Position numbers and translations under genes: made by a program. A stretch of 64,000 bases of DNA from Branchiostoma floridae (lineage: Eukaryota; Chordata; Leptocardii; Amphioxiformes; Branchiostomatidae), in the NCBI RefSeq assembly GCF_000003815.2, contig NC_049997.1:352214-416213 (forward strand), in the 5' to 3' direction. Below, piece after piece: positions 23,291 through 36,800 of this stretch (position 1 is its first letter; each line of letters begins with the position of its first letter). The notes under the pieces are model-generated. The model was not told where the DNA came from and searched no databases. It saw only the letters and a program-made list of their open reading frames with translations.

Positions 23291-23758
23291 ATTGAATTGC
23301 ATCAATATTCTATCTTAAGTACGTGTCGCCCTGTCTTTTACTTACCAAAACAATAACTGACGATAAAACAGAAATAGAATGGCCCCATAGAATACGCTTG
23401 GATCAGTGAATGCTTTGACACAACCGACTTTAAACAGAAAAATACTAACGCTTAAAATAATGCATAATATCACATTTTGATTGCAAACCTTTCTTTATTG
23501 TTAAATGAAAGCTAAAGACTATTGAAACCGGTGTTTGTTTCTCTAGAACAAATTTAATGAGTTTTTTTTTCTCAAACAATTCTTTAATCTTTGGTTTGTT
23601 CTACTGAAAGTGTTTACAGAATACGACTTAAAAGATGTAAAGTCGATTATAGAATTTACATCCAAAAATTAATTTTTTCGGCGTTGAAGCGCGCTAGACT
23701 GACTATAAATTACATATTTTGGCGTGCACACTCTGCACATTCGGAACGTGCTGCTGCC

Positions 23759-26700
23759 ATGGCACAGCGGCATCAAGACACATCCGTTCCAACCAGTGGA
23801 CCAAATGATCGTCAGCACAAAACCAAAACCAAAGGGAAAAATTGATCAGTTGGGGACAAGCACGTAGATGCCAAAGACGTCATTAACCAGCTTCAGGCTA
23901 ACCCGATGTACGGCTCCCGGGAGAGTTCAGGTGAGACCTAAGAAAAGATAAACTATGCCTTTGGTTAACCAACCTACTCTTAAGAATCTGCAGACTTTTG
24001 CCTGATTTAATCGACCTCTTGCGCTGGCAATGGACCAATATATATGTGAAATGGCAACTGGGAATTTTTTTCTCGTATCTATTAACTTAAAGATATGAAA
24101 ATACGGACATAATTTTGCACATAAACTCCCTCTGATTAACGCTGTGGCATATATTGTGATGGCTAGCTAGTTAGACCGACAGACAGGGATCGGTAATAGA
24201 GACGGGAAGGGTGAGGGTACAGTGACTACTTAATTAGAAAGAAGCTTACGGCACACGCTACTGTGGATTCATAATTTAAGCTAATAATAACAGCAATGTA
24301 ACAAACCTCCCCCCACCTCAAAAGAAAGAAGAAAAAAACATTGCGAAAGAACACAGGGGCCACAAGGGACAACAGTAAATATACAGACCCTGATAAAGTC
24401 CAAGAATTCATCAATCCCACTTGCGGCACCTATGGAAAGCCTGTTCAGTTCTTTATGTACTACAGATTGAATGATGGTACGCAACAGTTGAGTCGGACGC
24501 GTGACAAAGATATCAAATGTTAAAATATGATAAAAAAATTTACAAATGTTTTGAGCAAAAAATGTCGGATGATGTACAAGGTGCATATGCCCTTGTGGTG
24601 TGTATGTTGATGTGGATAACACATTTACTTTGTGTTGAGCGAGGATATCCGTAAAAACGTTCACATTTTCTGTCGGATTCACTGGAACTGTGTGTCATGT
24701 AAACAAAACAATGTTGGTGTGATTATTGAAGCTCGGAAAATGGTAGAACTTGGAGCATGACATGACCCAAGAAAATAATTTTCAGCAAAAAGAAATAAGC
24801 AATGCATCACTCTACAAGCTTTGTCTATTTACGATCAGTTTGGTTTCTAAAATTCAAGGTAGAGTCTGTTCATCACCAATGGGAAAACGACAATAGAAAA
24901 CAATGGTTTGGTAAAGAGTTTTCGCATTGTAAATAGTCCTTTTGTTGCAGACGGCGAAGGCGGAAATGAAACCTGGCCATGGTGTAGCCGGGCAATGGAT
25001 TTTCTGCCGTCAGGCTCCACTGTTAAGACGATCGTCATCGTTGCGATGTTAACAACATCTCTGACGCTGACCGTGTGGCAAATCAACACTCCGCATCCGG
25101 ATGTTGACACGGTATATTTATCTATTTGTTACATTAAACGCTACTGTGGTCGATCACATAATGTAGCAAGTGACAGGAGAGAGCTAGAGGGGCTGATCAC
25201 AATATCATATGAATATACCTGAATATACCTGTGCATCATCATCGCGGGCAAGCAGCCCGCGATGATGATGATGCTACCTGTGTAAACCATTTTAGACTGA
25301 ACCATGTTATAATAAAACATTTTGCATTTGCTTGCAAATGCCCATTCTCCCTCTGTGTATTTTCGTTTCTCACTAAATACTGACTATATATGTTAGAAAG
25401 ATAGAAAGATGTTCCTAAACATGATTCTGTAAATAAGTGCAATAGCAGTCTGACACATAAACGATAAAGTTAAGAGGAAACGAACATGTACTATAATAAT
25501 AATAATAATATCGGGTGTATTTTGCAGCCAGTAGGTACTGGTGATAAATTTTCTAAAACTCATTGCAACGTCGCAGCTGTCTGATTTTTTTACTAAAATC
25601 TTTGTGGTGATGATCTTGTTTTTATTCGAACACTCTAATAACAGTCTATTGGTTTTACATGTGGTTAACTGAATTACACTGCTTACCAAAGAAATACAAT
25701 TCGCACTGATCATTAACTACATCTTAGAATATAATATATTTACAATTGGTTAAAAACTGTTATAGTACTTGTTGTTTAAAAATGGTGCTGGACCACTGTA
25801 TTACCAATAAGACTACAACTTCCGTTTGTTATTACATTCATTAGTTTTAACATTATACATCAATCTTTATTTTCTTTTAAAATGCGAATGTCTAATGATA
25901 AAAAGTTATTGATTTTAGACTAAAATGTTACTAACTCGAAATATATATTTTTTATCTCAATGACAGGCTTTTCAATTGGTTCTAAAAGAGCTACACAACC
26001 GATCTACCATAAATCCTGGCCCAAAACATGAAAGAATGACCTTTAAAGAGCGCATCGTTACCCAACAAGCACTTATCACCCGTTTGGAGGATCAACTATG
26101 GGCCCTTGAAAACCGCTCAGCCCTTGTCATCCAACAGCAGAACCAAGTGTCCACGCTTCTACGGGACCAGCTGGACCAGCTGACAAACTTAACAGCTGAC
26201 TTGTGCAAAGCAACGCCAAACCAAGGTGTGTAGAAGTGATACAACCTCATGGTACAAAACAAGTTTCGATGGAAAATGTCCATGACATCACCAGAAACTT
26301 ATGAAAGTGAGGTTTTAAAGCGTTCATTGTTTACATAAAGCACCAGTGTTACCATTTATACAACGGTCACTAGTGGTAGAAGGTTTCAAAATGGTAGTGG
26401 CTAGCTGTAGTTGTTTCTTTACTACTTCTTGCTTTGCACTATCCTGTGGCTCCCGGGATAGTTTTGGGCACGGTTCCTAGTTAGAATTAAACCTGCGACA
26501 AACCCATTTACCTTAAGAAATAGTGTCACCAGATGGATGACTGAACTGAACGGAATAAAAAAGCACTGTGAGGTGTTTCCTTCTATCCCGAAGGCTGCAT
26601 AGACATATGTGACTTCCGGGCCCGCTTATACCCAAAGATTACCTGTTCAAATGCGACTGTATACGTAGCATTGATCTAGCATCATTCAGTAACAGGTACG

Positions 26701-26912
26701 ATGTGTCTTGTTCCAGGAAAACTCTTCCACCTGACGTCACCAGAGGGCAGGTACAGGTATGACCTGGATGGAGCTCAGCAGGCATGCGCAGAGAAGGGAG
26801 CTGTCCTGGCGTCCTATGACCAGCTGCACGAGGCCTGGCAGGGCGGGCTGGAGCGGTGCCACTGCGGATGGCTGTCGGACGGGAATGCGTATTATCCCAT
26901 GTGGGAGCGCAA
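23759..26912 (+). pseudogene. type II membrane Link-domain protein, 5' four exons, in-frame TGA
   Basis: Four exons splice in phase: 23759-23930, 24951-25111, 25967-26225, 26717-26912. The encoded N-terminal tail contains NPMY, an NPxY-type endocytic signal. Exon 2 has one hydrophobic segment (TIVIVAMLTTSLTLTVW) with no preceding signal peptide, so orientation should be type II. Exon 3 is a Gln/Leu-rich coiled-coil stalk. Exon 4 matches the first half of a Link domain (HLTSPEGRYRYDLDGAQQAC, then CHCGWLSDG and YYP), the fold that binds hyaluronan. Two defects: codon 29 is TGA (23843-23845) in frame with the rest, and I found no exon for the second half of the domain before 30.7 kb. It may be a pseudogene, a null allele, or a gene with a sequencing error and a distant last exon. 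An extra Cys sits between the usual Link cysteines. Confidence 0.65.
25232..25273. repeat. short palindrome gcgggcaagcagcccgc with gatgat flanks
   Basis: A 17-bp hairpin flanked by (catcat)n and (gatgat)n forms a longer palindrome. The same core with gatgatgatgatg occurs at 31158-31186, suggesting the end of a dispersed repeat. Confidence 0.75.
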
Positions 26913-26924
26913 GTAAGTATAACG

Positions 26925-27323
26925 ACTATTATCATATAGCCAGGTGCCACGGACCAATCAGAAGGTCCCGTTCAATATTGGTTATGATGCCGTGACACAA
27001 AGATTCCGGCAAGCCATGTGTTTATCGCTCCTTCTGATTGGTCAGAATGAATCGACACAGTCACCAGTGTCGATTTGCATCGACGCCGGCACCGGCTCGA
27101 ATGGCTCCTTCTGTTAATATTGATAATGAGTTTTGTTGTTCTAAAAAGCAAAAGACTGCAATGTTTCGAATATTTGTTTTGGAAATTTTGGTTTCAAAAT
27201 GCAATCTTTAATCTCCTCACAAATTTATGTGCCAAAGAACAAATTTCGCTCACTCGGTGATTTTATTCGGTGGTTATGGCAAAGGCCCAGACGTGACACC
27301 ATATACACCTCGGGTCGGTTAAT
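26925..27323. mobile_element. TIR transposon, copy 3 of the 10258-11159 family
   Basis: Shares atcatatagccaggtgcc, gaccaatcagaag, and the right end gtgacaccatatacacctcgg with the other two copies. It begins 13 bases after the exon 4 donor of the Link gene. Confidence 0.82.
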
Positions 27324-27324
27324 T

Positions 27325-27600
27325 AGGTGCAGTCACACTGGCATTTATATTCAATTGCGTATGAGTTCCGTATGGAATTATTCGCCTCTACAACAACAGG
27401 TAGACACGAGACAGTAGAAATTAGACACATATAGACAGATAACATGTCGGGGGAGTTAACAGACCGATGAGTGTGTTTTAGCTTTGTATCCATTTATTTT
27501 TGTCCAATTCCTTGTGTTTTTTTTCCGGTTTCCTTCTGTAGAGGCCGATAATTCAATGCGAAACTCATTCGGACTTGAATGTATACGCAAGAGCGACCGA
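27325..27600. mobile_element. 276-bp MITE related to 7779-9310
   Basis: The left end (gtcacactggcatttatatt, gagttccgta) and right end (cttgaatgtatacgcaagag) match the ends of the 1.5-kb element at 7779. It lies directly beside the previous transposon, giving a nested pair. Confidence 0.7.
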
Positions 27601-30384
27601 GAATGGGGAGGAAAATTGTTGAATTTCCCCGCAACCCCCACCCGGCCTCGGTTTGGAACTGTGATCTAAGCCTTACCAGGACAAAGAGCGAATTTAGAAC
27701 AGCAGTATATTGAACAGTTTGTACACTTTTGTTGAAATGAATCTCAGTTGGACCTGTTACTAGACACTAGCAGTATAGCACTACAGAAGTAGGAAAAAAA
27801 CAACAATGAAGATCATTTATCCATTTAATCGACGATTATATTTTTTGCTTGAGTTAACCAGACCCTTTTTCATAGAGAGGAAGAAAGACAAGGAAAGGGA
27901 TAGAGAAAAGGGTGAACTAAATGAGTTGAAGAGACCAAACGACACGTTAGCGTGTTTAAATAACACCAACAAAGCATTCACTGCAGGAATTAGTCTGTTA
28001 CTTTCTTAGACTCGTCACCTTTGGTATTTACAATTAGTAAGTGGCTGTAATAGTCGTCGTGTGTTGTAAAAGGGGGTTTGAAGTACTGTTTGAATTGCAG
28101 AAATACAAATTGAAGTTAAAAGGATTTCGCCCTTACATGTTAGCCGAGTAAAACTATGAGAGCAAGCTTTCATCTTGTATAGCACCAGGATTTGTAAACA
28201 AGATATTGTATCTAGAACAGGCAGAATATCACCTTTGGATGATATGAACGTGTTTGCTCCTTCACCTGTCCTCAACGCCTAGCTGCTAACATGGCGTCAC
28301 GGCCTACATATGGACGTTTCTGGCACTTGAGATCTGGCGCCACCAACACTCTACTAAAAAGGAGATCCTAAACATAACACAACATAACATAGTATCTAAA
28401 TTTAAGATAGTACTAATCGGTATCTGTTCCTATTGTCATCTCCTGCCCACCAAAGCAAAATTAGAAGGGTCCTCAGGGAAATTTAAGAAATCGTTTGCTA
28501 CATCCCCTCCCCTTTTTGTGCTTCAACTTGTGCATGTAGTTGATTTGACCAAACTTGAATTATGTATAGTTGCTAATTCTCTGACAAAATATGATACTCG
28601 ATTCTGGATTTGAATGTCTCTTTAAAGACCAACATCTATAAGGCGTTACGCGTCAGGATGGCTCTAGATTTAACTTTCATTTTCCATGAATTTTAAGCAT
28701 TTTAAGCAAAACAGTGCACATTGTTTGTAAAGATTTGGGTAACAACATGTTCTAGCATCAATAAGACAACAATTTAATTTATCAGAGTTACAGGAGTCCA
28801 ATTCTAAAGGCTTTACTTGGTGATGTTCCGCAATTTTAGAATGTGGCCATTGTTATGCCAAATTAGGTGATCATAGACCCATTTGTAAGTTTAAACCTAG
28901 GCACTGCCACCTCACGAAATTTTAAGAAAACATTTTTGTCGTAGTTTGGCCACCTTATGTTTGTTTTTAGTTAAGGCTTAATAAATTACTTCACACACAG
29001 AGTTAATAGTGGAAAATTGAATAGATTAAATTCTTTATTTTTTTCTTTTTAATGTTTTTCTCTGACATTGGAATTCTTGTTTCATTTTTATTTCATTTTC
29101 AATCAAAGACATATATTTGTCTATTTTGTAGCTTCTTCATGTCTTCATGTAATTAACAATGCGTGCACGGATGTCATCAATAAAAACAAGTCGACATGAC
29201 GTAATAGACTAAGTGTCCATTGCAATACAATCTGTTCGGTATACACCACAGCTCGTAATAACTAACGTTTGGAGACGCGAAAACTAGTGAATATTCTTTT
29301 GATCAAATATGAAATAAAAGTGAATGCATAAAACACAAAGTCCTCAAACAAAAACAGATTGCAAAACTACAAAAGAACAATTACAATTGTAAATCAGAAT
29401 CAAAGAGGCGGGAGACAATTGAGCAAAAAAAAACATTTTAGACGATGGCAAAATATTAGGTACGTTATTGTTTTCTTCCCTCCTTTCTTTAAATCTCATC
29501 CTACCATCGTCCATTCATTCATTTGCTAATTCGTATTTGTCTATCGCTACATTTAGAGATCTATCCTGTGTATTAATTTCAACCGAATTCGTCAGACATT
29601 CAAGAAAGCTCAGAATAACAATTAAGAATTATGTTTTAATGTAGATAATTCACTTTCTTCATCATCGATATCTCTCTGGTAAAATTTCGCAAGTTGATAC
29701 AATTCCATTGATTATCTATCCACAATCTATTAATTCTTTTTGGATGAACATTGGATTTTTTTACAACTTAATAGGACTACTTTCCAAGGCATTCTATATG
29801 ATAAAGAAGACATGGCAGGGCTTGAAATACTACCTGCATATGCAGGTTAGTGCAGGTAAAATTGGAGCTGTGCAGGTATTTCTGGTGTCTACCTGTACCT
29901 AACCTGCACTGGTCCATGTACTGGGTTTTATACATCAATGTCACATGGCGTAGGTGTATATGGATTGTTATTAGCTGCATGGAATGTTACCACCTACAAT
30001 TAGTATAAAGTATGGAAGAAAAATAAAAGGTTCCTGAACAATTTTAGTACGATCCATACTCCATAGAGTGAGAGTGGTGCAGGTAAAATACATCTGGTGC
30101 AGATAATTTTCAGTGTTACATGCATCAGTGCAGGTATACAGAAAAATATTTCGAGCCCCTCATTGTAATCAGTCCACAGGCTCCACCATTAGTCGGATGG
30201 GATTCTCAGGTGTGGGGAACTGCTGCCATATAGTTGAGCTTCACAGGAACCTGGTAAAACAGATGTTAGCAATTTATGAACAGGAATCAAATACAGAATG
30301 ACACACATACAACACACATCAGTCCTGTAGCCTGCACGCAAACTACATGTAGGCAAATTTTAAGATGCATACCTCTGATGTACA
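27601..30384. other. intergenic, no gene seen
   Basis: AT-rich DNA with scattered stops. A block near 29830-29915 is rich in gcaggta words on both strands (tgcaggttagtgcaggta and its complements), probably a degraded inverted repeat. I found no missing Link-domain exon here. Confidence 0.5.
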
Positions 30385-30550
30385 ATAGAAGCCACTTTAT
30401 TGCACTCTCCATTTGCCAATGCATTTCGTTCTTTTATTCGAATGGTGCACAAAGCGAATTTATGAGTGGGATTTGGGTATTCTGTTGAATTTACAGAAGT
30501 GGTCGGCTATCCGTTGTGTAATTAACTGGCTTCTGTTGAATTATAAGAAT
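30385..30550. mobile_element. MITE (pogo/Tigger-like appearance), copy 3
   Basis: Diverged relative of 38316-38515: it shares agaagcc.cttta near the left end, catttgccaatgcatttcgt, and a right end with ctatccgttgtgtaatta and gcttctgttgaattata. The family call is by resemblance only. Confidence 0.6.
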
Positions 30551-30721
30551 AAACCCAGGTTTAAAAGTAAAAATGATAAAAGAGAAGTCCTTATAGACTG
30601 TGTGAGATAGTAAATTTGTAAGCCCCATTTTCACGAAAATTTTTGAGGCCTAAAAATTGACAATTCCCATTTGGGTAGCACAACGGTCAGTAATCGCTGC
30701 CAGTGGAAAGTGGTCTCACCA

Positions 30722-30859
30722 TAATCTCCAAGCAAATCCTATGGTAACATAAAATAGTACCAAAAGCTGGCAGAGGAGTGAAGCCGGCTTAGGAGTTTGT
30801 TTCGCTCCTTGGCCAGTTTGGTTCTATCTCATGCCATTGTAGGATCTGCTTGGAGATAA
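30722..30859. mobile_element. 138-bp MITE forming the P450 C-terminus
   Basis: Inverted ends taatctccaagcaaatcct and aggatctgcttggagataa bound this unit. It is homologous along its length to the free-standing MITE at 44244-44392 (shared agcagatcct, gctggcca, gccggc and other blocks). On the minus strand it supplies the last 23 codons and the stop of the P450 at 30789-39385. Confidence 0.85.
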
Positions 30860-33800
30860 GCCTCACCACCGTATCAGGTCCAGTAGTGACGCGGTACTTC
30901 ATCAGGATCTTCGCCACTCCAACCTTCAGCTCCATCAGAGCCAGCCTCATCCCCACACAGTTCCTCGGCCCCGCTCCGAACGGCAGCCAGTCATACGGGT
31001 TGCGCTTCTCCCTCTCTGCCTTTGTGAACCTGCAACAGTAACACAAAACGTTTGTATGCTAATTTTTTAATCTATGCAGTGTAACACCAAGCTTTACCAG
31101 CTGTCCTCAAGGGCGCTGACGTAGGTCGCTGTTTCAAAGATGTTGTTGATGCTGGTCCGGGCAAGCAGCCCGCGATGATGATGATGATAAAATAAAAGTG
31201 AATGCATTTTCGAAGTCTACAATGACAAATAAGAAACGCCGTAAAGCTATAGTGAATGAGTGCTGTGATAAAGTAGTAATAATTACAGGGATGTTATACA
31301 ATCTGCAATGATGACGAAGAATATAAATCTAACCGTTCAGGAATGAACTTCCTCGGATCTGTCCAGCGTGCAGGGTCATAGTGGATGGCAACGACGGGCA
31401 CAGATACCCCCATACCTTTTGGGATGGTCAAGTCTTTCAGCTGAACATCTTCAGCAGCTACCCTAACAAGGCTATAAGAGAACGGATGGTCAAACATATC
31501 ACAAAGCGGAACTGCATTTGTCATATATCATATCAACTATACGGTAGCATCTTGATCCAGAATTATTCGAAATCAATACAATAATAATAAATGTGGTATA
31601 AACTGCAAAATACCCATTTAGGTTCGTCTTCCCACTCATGTCGATATACAACACATACACCCCCATCACCACATACACCCCCACACCCACACATATATAC
31701 AGGCACACACAAACACACACACACACACACACACATGCTCACAAACACTCACACACACACACACACAAACACACACATGCTCACAAACACTCACACACAC
31801 ACTCACACACACACACACTCACACACACACACTCTCTCTCACACACAAACACACTCACACACACACGCAGACACACACACGCACACACACACACACACAC
31901 ACACTCAAATACACACACAAACACACTTAGACATACAAGCACAAGCTAGCAAACGTAACGGAAAATAGAACCTCTAGGCATAGGCAACAATAGACGGCAG
32001 GATGTTGAAGTGACTTTTAGAATTGAGCCGAATACACTATACCAGCCTCGACGTCATATTCAGGAATGGAGGAGTAATTTACTTGTTTTCCTACAGTTTT
32101 AAATAAAACGTTAACCACTCCACAAAACGTAAGCACTCACAAGGGTACGAGGGAGTAAAGGCGAAGAGTCTCCATCACACACATCTCAAGGTACGACATC
32201 TTCTGCACCGCCTCGTAGTCAACCAGGGACTGCAGAAGAAACGTTTGTTTAGCTCTATGGATGCTCCTTCTTGGCCATCAATTTTACAATGAAACAAAAG
32301 AAAACAGCCCAACACTTCTTTCGTTATTTGGGAAATCCACATAAGAAGTGCATTCCTGTGCTTGATTTCGGGTAAAATTGTGGGCTTAATAATAGATTGC
32401 CTTTAGAATAAACGATGAAAACTGTAAAGGCGTAAGAAAAATAAATTGTCTGATGTATTGCTGCTTCTCACTTATCTTAATGACAAGTGCCAGGCATTGT
32501 GACGGGTAAAAATGACCCATAAAGCCATTTGATTTAAGATACTATGCCACAATGAAATAGCTCACAGTACATAAAAATCACAAGAGAACGTACTTCACCG
32601 TCAGTAACGTCGTGAATCTCCTGCCTGACTTTGTCCTGAATCTCCTGATCGAGTGCCAGATGGTACAACAGGAAGGACAATGTGATGGACACAGTGTCGT
32701 AACCCGCGTTAAAGAAGCCGATTCCATTTGCAACAACGTCGTCTCTAGTAAGAGCTGGAATCCGGAAACACAGCAATTTGCAATTATTTGATTCCATTGT
32801 ACATATAAAAATGCCTCCGCAAAAATTAAGTATACGAAAAACCTTGTTCTATGGAAAATATGTATCTTAATAACGATCGACCACTTTTGAAATTGTAAAG
32901 ATAGATTGAAGGGCAAATAGTTACACCATTTGCAACATATACTTTTAGTACGATTCATACGTTGTTTCTTTCCGTGAGCCTTTGCTCCGTCCGTGCTGTC
33001 CTCGTCCTTCTCCTTATGAGCATCAATCATTATCTGCAGCATGTCTACACGTCCCTGAGAAAACAGAGGTGAGAGAAAAGGCTTTACTCGGTCACAGATC
33101 TGTTCTTTTGCTACGTTCTATAGCCTAAATATAGACTAGTTTAAGACAATCATATAAAATAAAGCATATTTTCCTACGTAGAAATTGACAAGTACCAACA
33201 GGGATGAAAGCGATTACAACAAACTTCCTTATGTTTCTTTCTTTGATATTGGATTAATAGAATTCGAGATAAATATGTTTACCTATAAGAAACCAAAATG
33301 AATAAAGTGTTAGAATACATACTTTTCCTCCATCAGTCTCCCTCATAGCCAGGAGTTGGTCCATGACTCCATTAAAGAAATCGGTAGCCTCTCTAGGGAA
33401 GAACAGTTGGTAGTCTAGGAACTCACAAATCCTTTTCATGGTACCGGGAAACAGCACTATAAAGGGGAGATGCAGGTCATTGACATGGCGTTGGTTAAAT
33501 CTTTAAGTTATGAAACCATAAAAGGAGAATAAAATAATTGCCATCTACTCAATGCGGCGTCCTCACTCCCAGCCAAGTAGTTATCATCAGATACCAGAAG
33601 TCCTTAGGAGTCTCCGAAATAGGATGGAAATGTGTTAGTAATCTACTTGGCAAAAAAATGTATCTGTGTAATGTAAAGCCGACATAATCACAGTCTGCAT
33701 AGCACATCAGCTTTGCGGGCACACGGCGCGGCAGCAGCTGGTTATATTACTCTGAATAACTTGTCACACTGAGCTAGTGACGCGAGCGTGCGAAAAGTTG

Positions 33801-36800
33801 CTTCTAAAATGCCAATTTAATGGTAGTTTGAATTGGTCAGATGACTTAAACAGTACGCTTTGTATACGGAATTGCGCATCCTTATTTTCTTTCAAATCAC
33901 ATCTTCTTTTTTGGCTTTGGCAACGGCAATTTAGTATCCTTTTTATTCTAAAACACATTTATGCTCGTTTTTCATCTACTTTCAAAGATTTATATTGCAA
34001 TCAAATTTTTTTGTTTTATAATGGAAAAAACTTCGAATTCCTGCTCTAATCAACGACATATATTTGAATAAGCTTGACATTATTTTAGAATTTATTGAAC
34101 CAATAAGAGAATAAAAGAATGTAAAAAAAACGAAACTCACAATAGAGCCAGATCAGCGGACTATTGAAGTTGATGTTGGATGATTTCTTTGCATTGATGG
34201 CGAACGGGTCCTGCGGATTCCGCTGTGAGTTAATCTCAGTACCGAAGATGGTCCTTGCGATGACATCCATAGTGAATGCACCGGTCAACCTGGAGTTAGG
34301 AAAAATATGGTTTAATGGATGCTCCAAGCTAGGTATGATGGCTTATTCGATGGCTAGATTTGCTGCCGACAAAAGAAACTATGGGAGTCTAGGCAGCGTA
34401 GCCCTTAAATGTTTAAGTACTGACCATATCCCGTCACTTTGATACCGTGACAGACACTGTAGACGTAATTCTCGAGAACATTTATATGCAATTAGTTTAT
34501 TTGAAAATCATTTTTTTTTGTTATCTCTATGAGAAATTCCATTGGTATTGTTTTTTTCCTGTCTCTTTCTAAACACAGATTAGTAAGACAGTCGTACCTG
34601 TGACTACTGAATACACGGAGTAAGTATACGAATACATAGATAATTTGATAGTTCATGAAATATACAATATCCCCCGGAGATGCAGCAAATGAAATGAATC
34701 TAGAAGCCCGAAATAGTAACGTCTTGAAGAAATCAAAGATTATGTTCTTACTGCCTGACATCAAAAGACTCCTTCGTTGTCGCGAAGCTGCTGATATTCT
34801 CCACCAGCTGATCGGCACAGCTGTTCATGGCACCTGTCATCTGTAAACACATCAATCATATCCTGACAAATGCATTTAAAACAAAGAATCGGCCGCACTA
34901 CTCTTTAACCCCTACGTCTTTGACTTCGGGGGGTCGCGGAGGAATACTGTACCCTGCTACCATAAGCAAGTTGAAGTACCGAAATACGTTACCTACGACA
35001 CCTAGTGCTGCAGTACAATGTGAACCTGTCAGAATCGCACTGAGAATGGTGGCAGACGTGAGATCACGTGGCGTAGCGGCAGCGTGTTTGTCTTCCAACC
35101 AAGAGGTCTCGAGTTCGAATCCGGCTGCGTGTCACCGATCTTGTGCCATTGGGAAAGGCACTTAACACGGCTTTCTTCACTTTACTCAGTTGAAGATGAG
35201 TACCTAGCTTTTAATAGGGCCGTCCCTCGGATATGACGCTAAATAAAGGTCCCGTGTCTGGGGAGAGCCATATCCCAGGCACGTTAAAGAACCCCCACAC
35301 GTGCGAAGGTGCGGTGTGATGGATAAAAACTTACAGCCGTGTGTACATCTTACGTACTGTGCTTGAAGCCCTTAGCCTAATGATGTTAAGCATGTATAAA
35401 GAAGAAGAAGACAGTCACCAAAACGTCGGTGGAAATATAGCAATGGAGCAATGGTGTAGAATGAGAGTAGATAACGTAGATAACATAGTACTACGTACCT
35501 GTCTGAGTTTGCTGCTGCTGAAGGCGGGGCTAAGTGTTGTCCGTACGTTCTTCCAATCATCGTCCAGTAGCTGGAACACCATGCGGCTCAGGGGCTTCAC
35601 ATTGATCATCTGTGAGTCTGTCTGCAGAAACCAAAAATTCTAACATGTTAGATGCTTGCAATAGTAAAGATTGCCGTGTGTAAAAAAAAAACTAATAACA
35701 AGGATACAATGGTGTAGTCAATTTTTAAATGGAAACCTNNNNNNNNNNNNNNNNNNNNNNNNNNNNNNNNNNNNNNNNNNNNNNNNNNNNNNNNNNNNNN
35801 NNNNNNNNNNNNNNNNNNNNNNNNNNNNNNNNNNNNNNNNNNNNNNNNNNNNNNNNNNNNNNNNNNNNNNNNNNNNNNNNNNNNNNNNNNNNNNNNNNNN
35901 NNNNNNNNNNNNNNNNNNNNNNNNNNNNNNNNNNNNNNNNNNNNNNNNNNNNNNNNNNNNNNNNNNNNNNNNNNNTATATAAACAAAAGCAAACACATTT
36001 TTGTGGGGAGGGGGGTAGACAATAAAACTAGATCATTGCATGATGAATACGTTACCCACCTGGCGGTTGGTGAATTTGTGAAACTGTTTAACAAAAATCT
36101 CCTTCATCATCTCTGCATCACTTATTACAAGAGCTGGAGTCATCCCATTGAAGAATCTGTAGTTAACACAATATGATACAATAAGAATAAACTGTAGGGA
36201 ACTTGAAGAAACAAAAATTCTGAATAATGACATTCATTTGGAGAAGTGCAAAACAAATTCAGTTATTGTGTATTTGTATATTGATCCTGACTTATATTCA
36301 CTCACCCCTTGACTGGTCCCACATCTGAGACAGAAATGTTATTGTTGTAAAATCCCTGCACAGCAAGAGAAAAAACGCAGTTATATTAATAAATTGATAC
36401 ATTTGAGCGTATTTCAAATTGCATGATTAGCGGCCTGGAATCCTGGACCTCATGTGACATTGACCAGGAGCCTCCACTGCGAGGTCAGTCACGCTCGACC
36501 AAGGTTGTGTTCTCAAGCTGTCCTCTTCGACCAACAATAAGTCTCACTCGCTCCACTGTTTCAACCACCCACCCTCCCTCCACGTGGTTTCCAATGTTTG
36601 AGTATACCTTGCATTAAAACTCCAATCCCACTCCTTCTCCGTCTCTTTCAATCCGGCATATAGTGTGAGAGAGCAGCTAATTATCCATGTCGGAAAACGC
36701 TCTTAGTACCAACTTTTATGTGGGTAATGGTGCGCTCAGGATACTGTGCCCAACCTCTCACGAAAGGACATACACATTGCTACAATTATTTCTATACAGA

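Noticed and set aside
23843-23845. TGA as a possible selenocysteine codon
   Set aside because: It lies in a cytoplasmic tail with no redox context, and no SECIS-like element was noticed; nonsense change is simpler.
31499-31968. Long His/Thr and Cys/Val frames in the CA tract
   Set aside because: Artefact of the (CA)n repeat; the same applies at 54527-54952.
35040-35130. Box A and box B as a real tRNA gene
   Set aside because: No cloverleaf can be formed and the unit continues into a SINE body with related copies; it is a tRNA-derived SINE.
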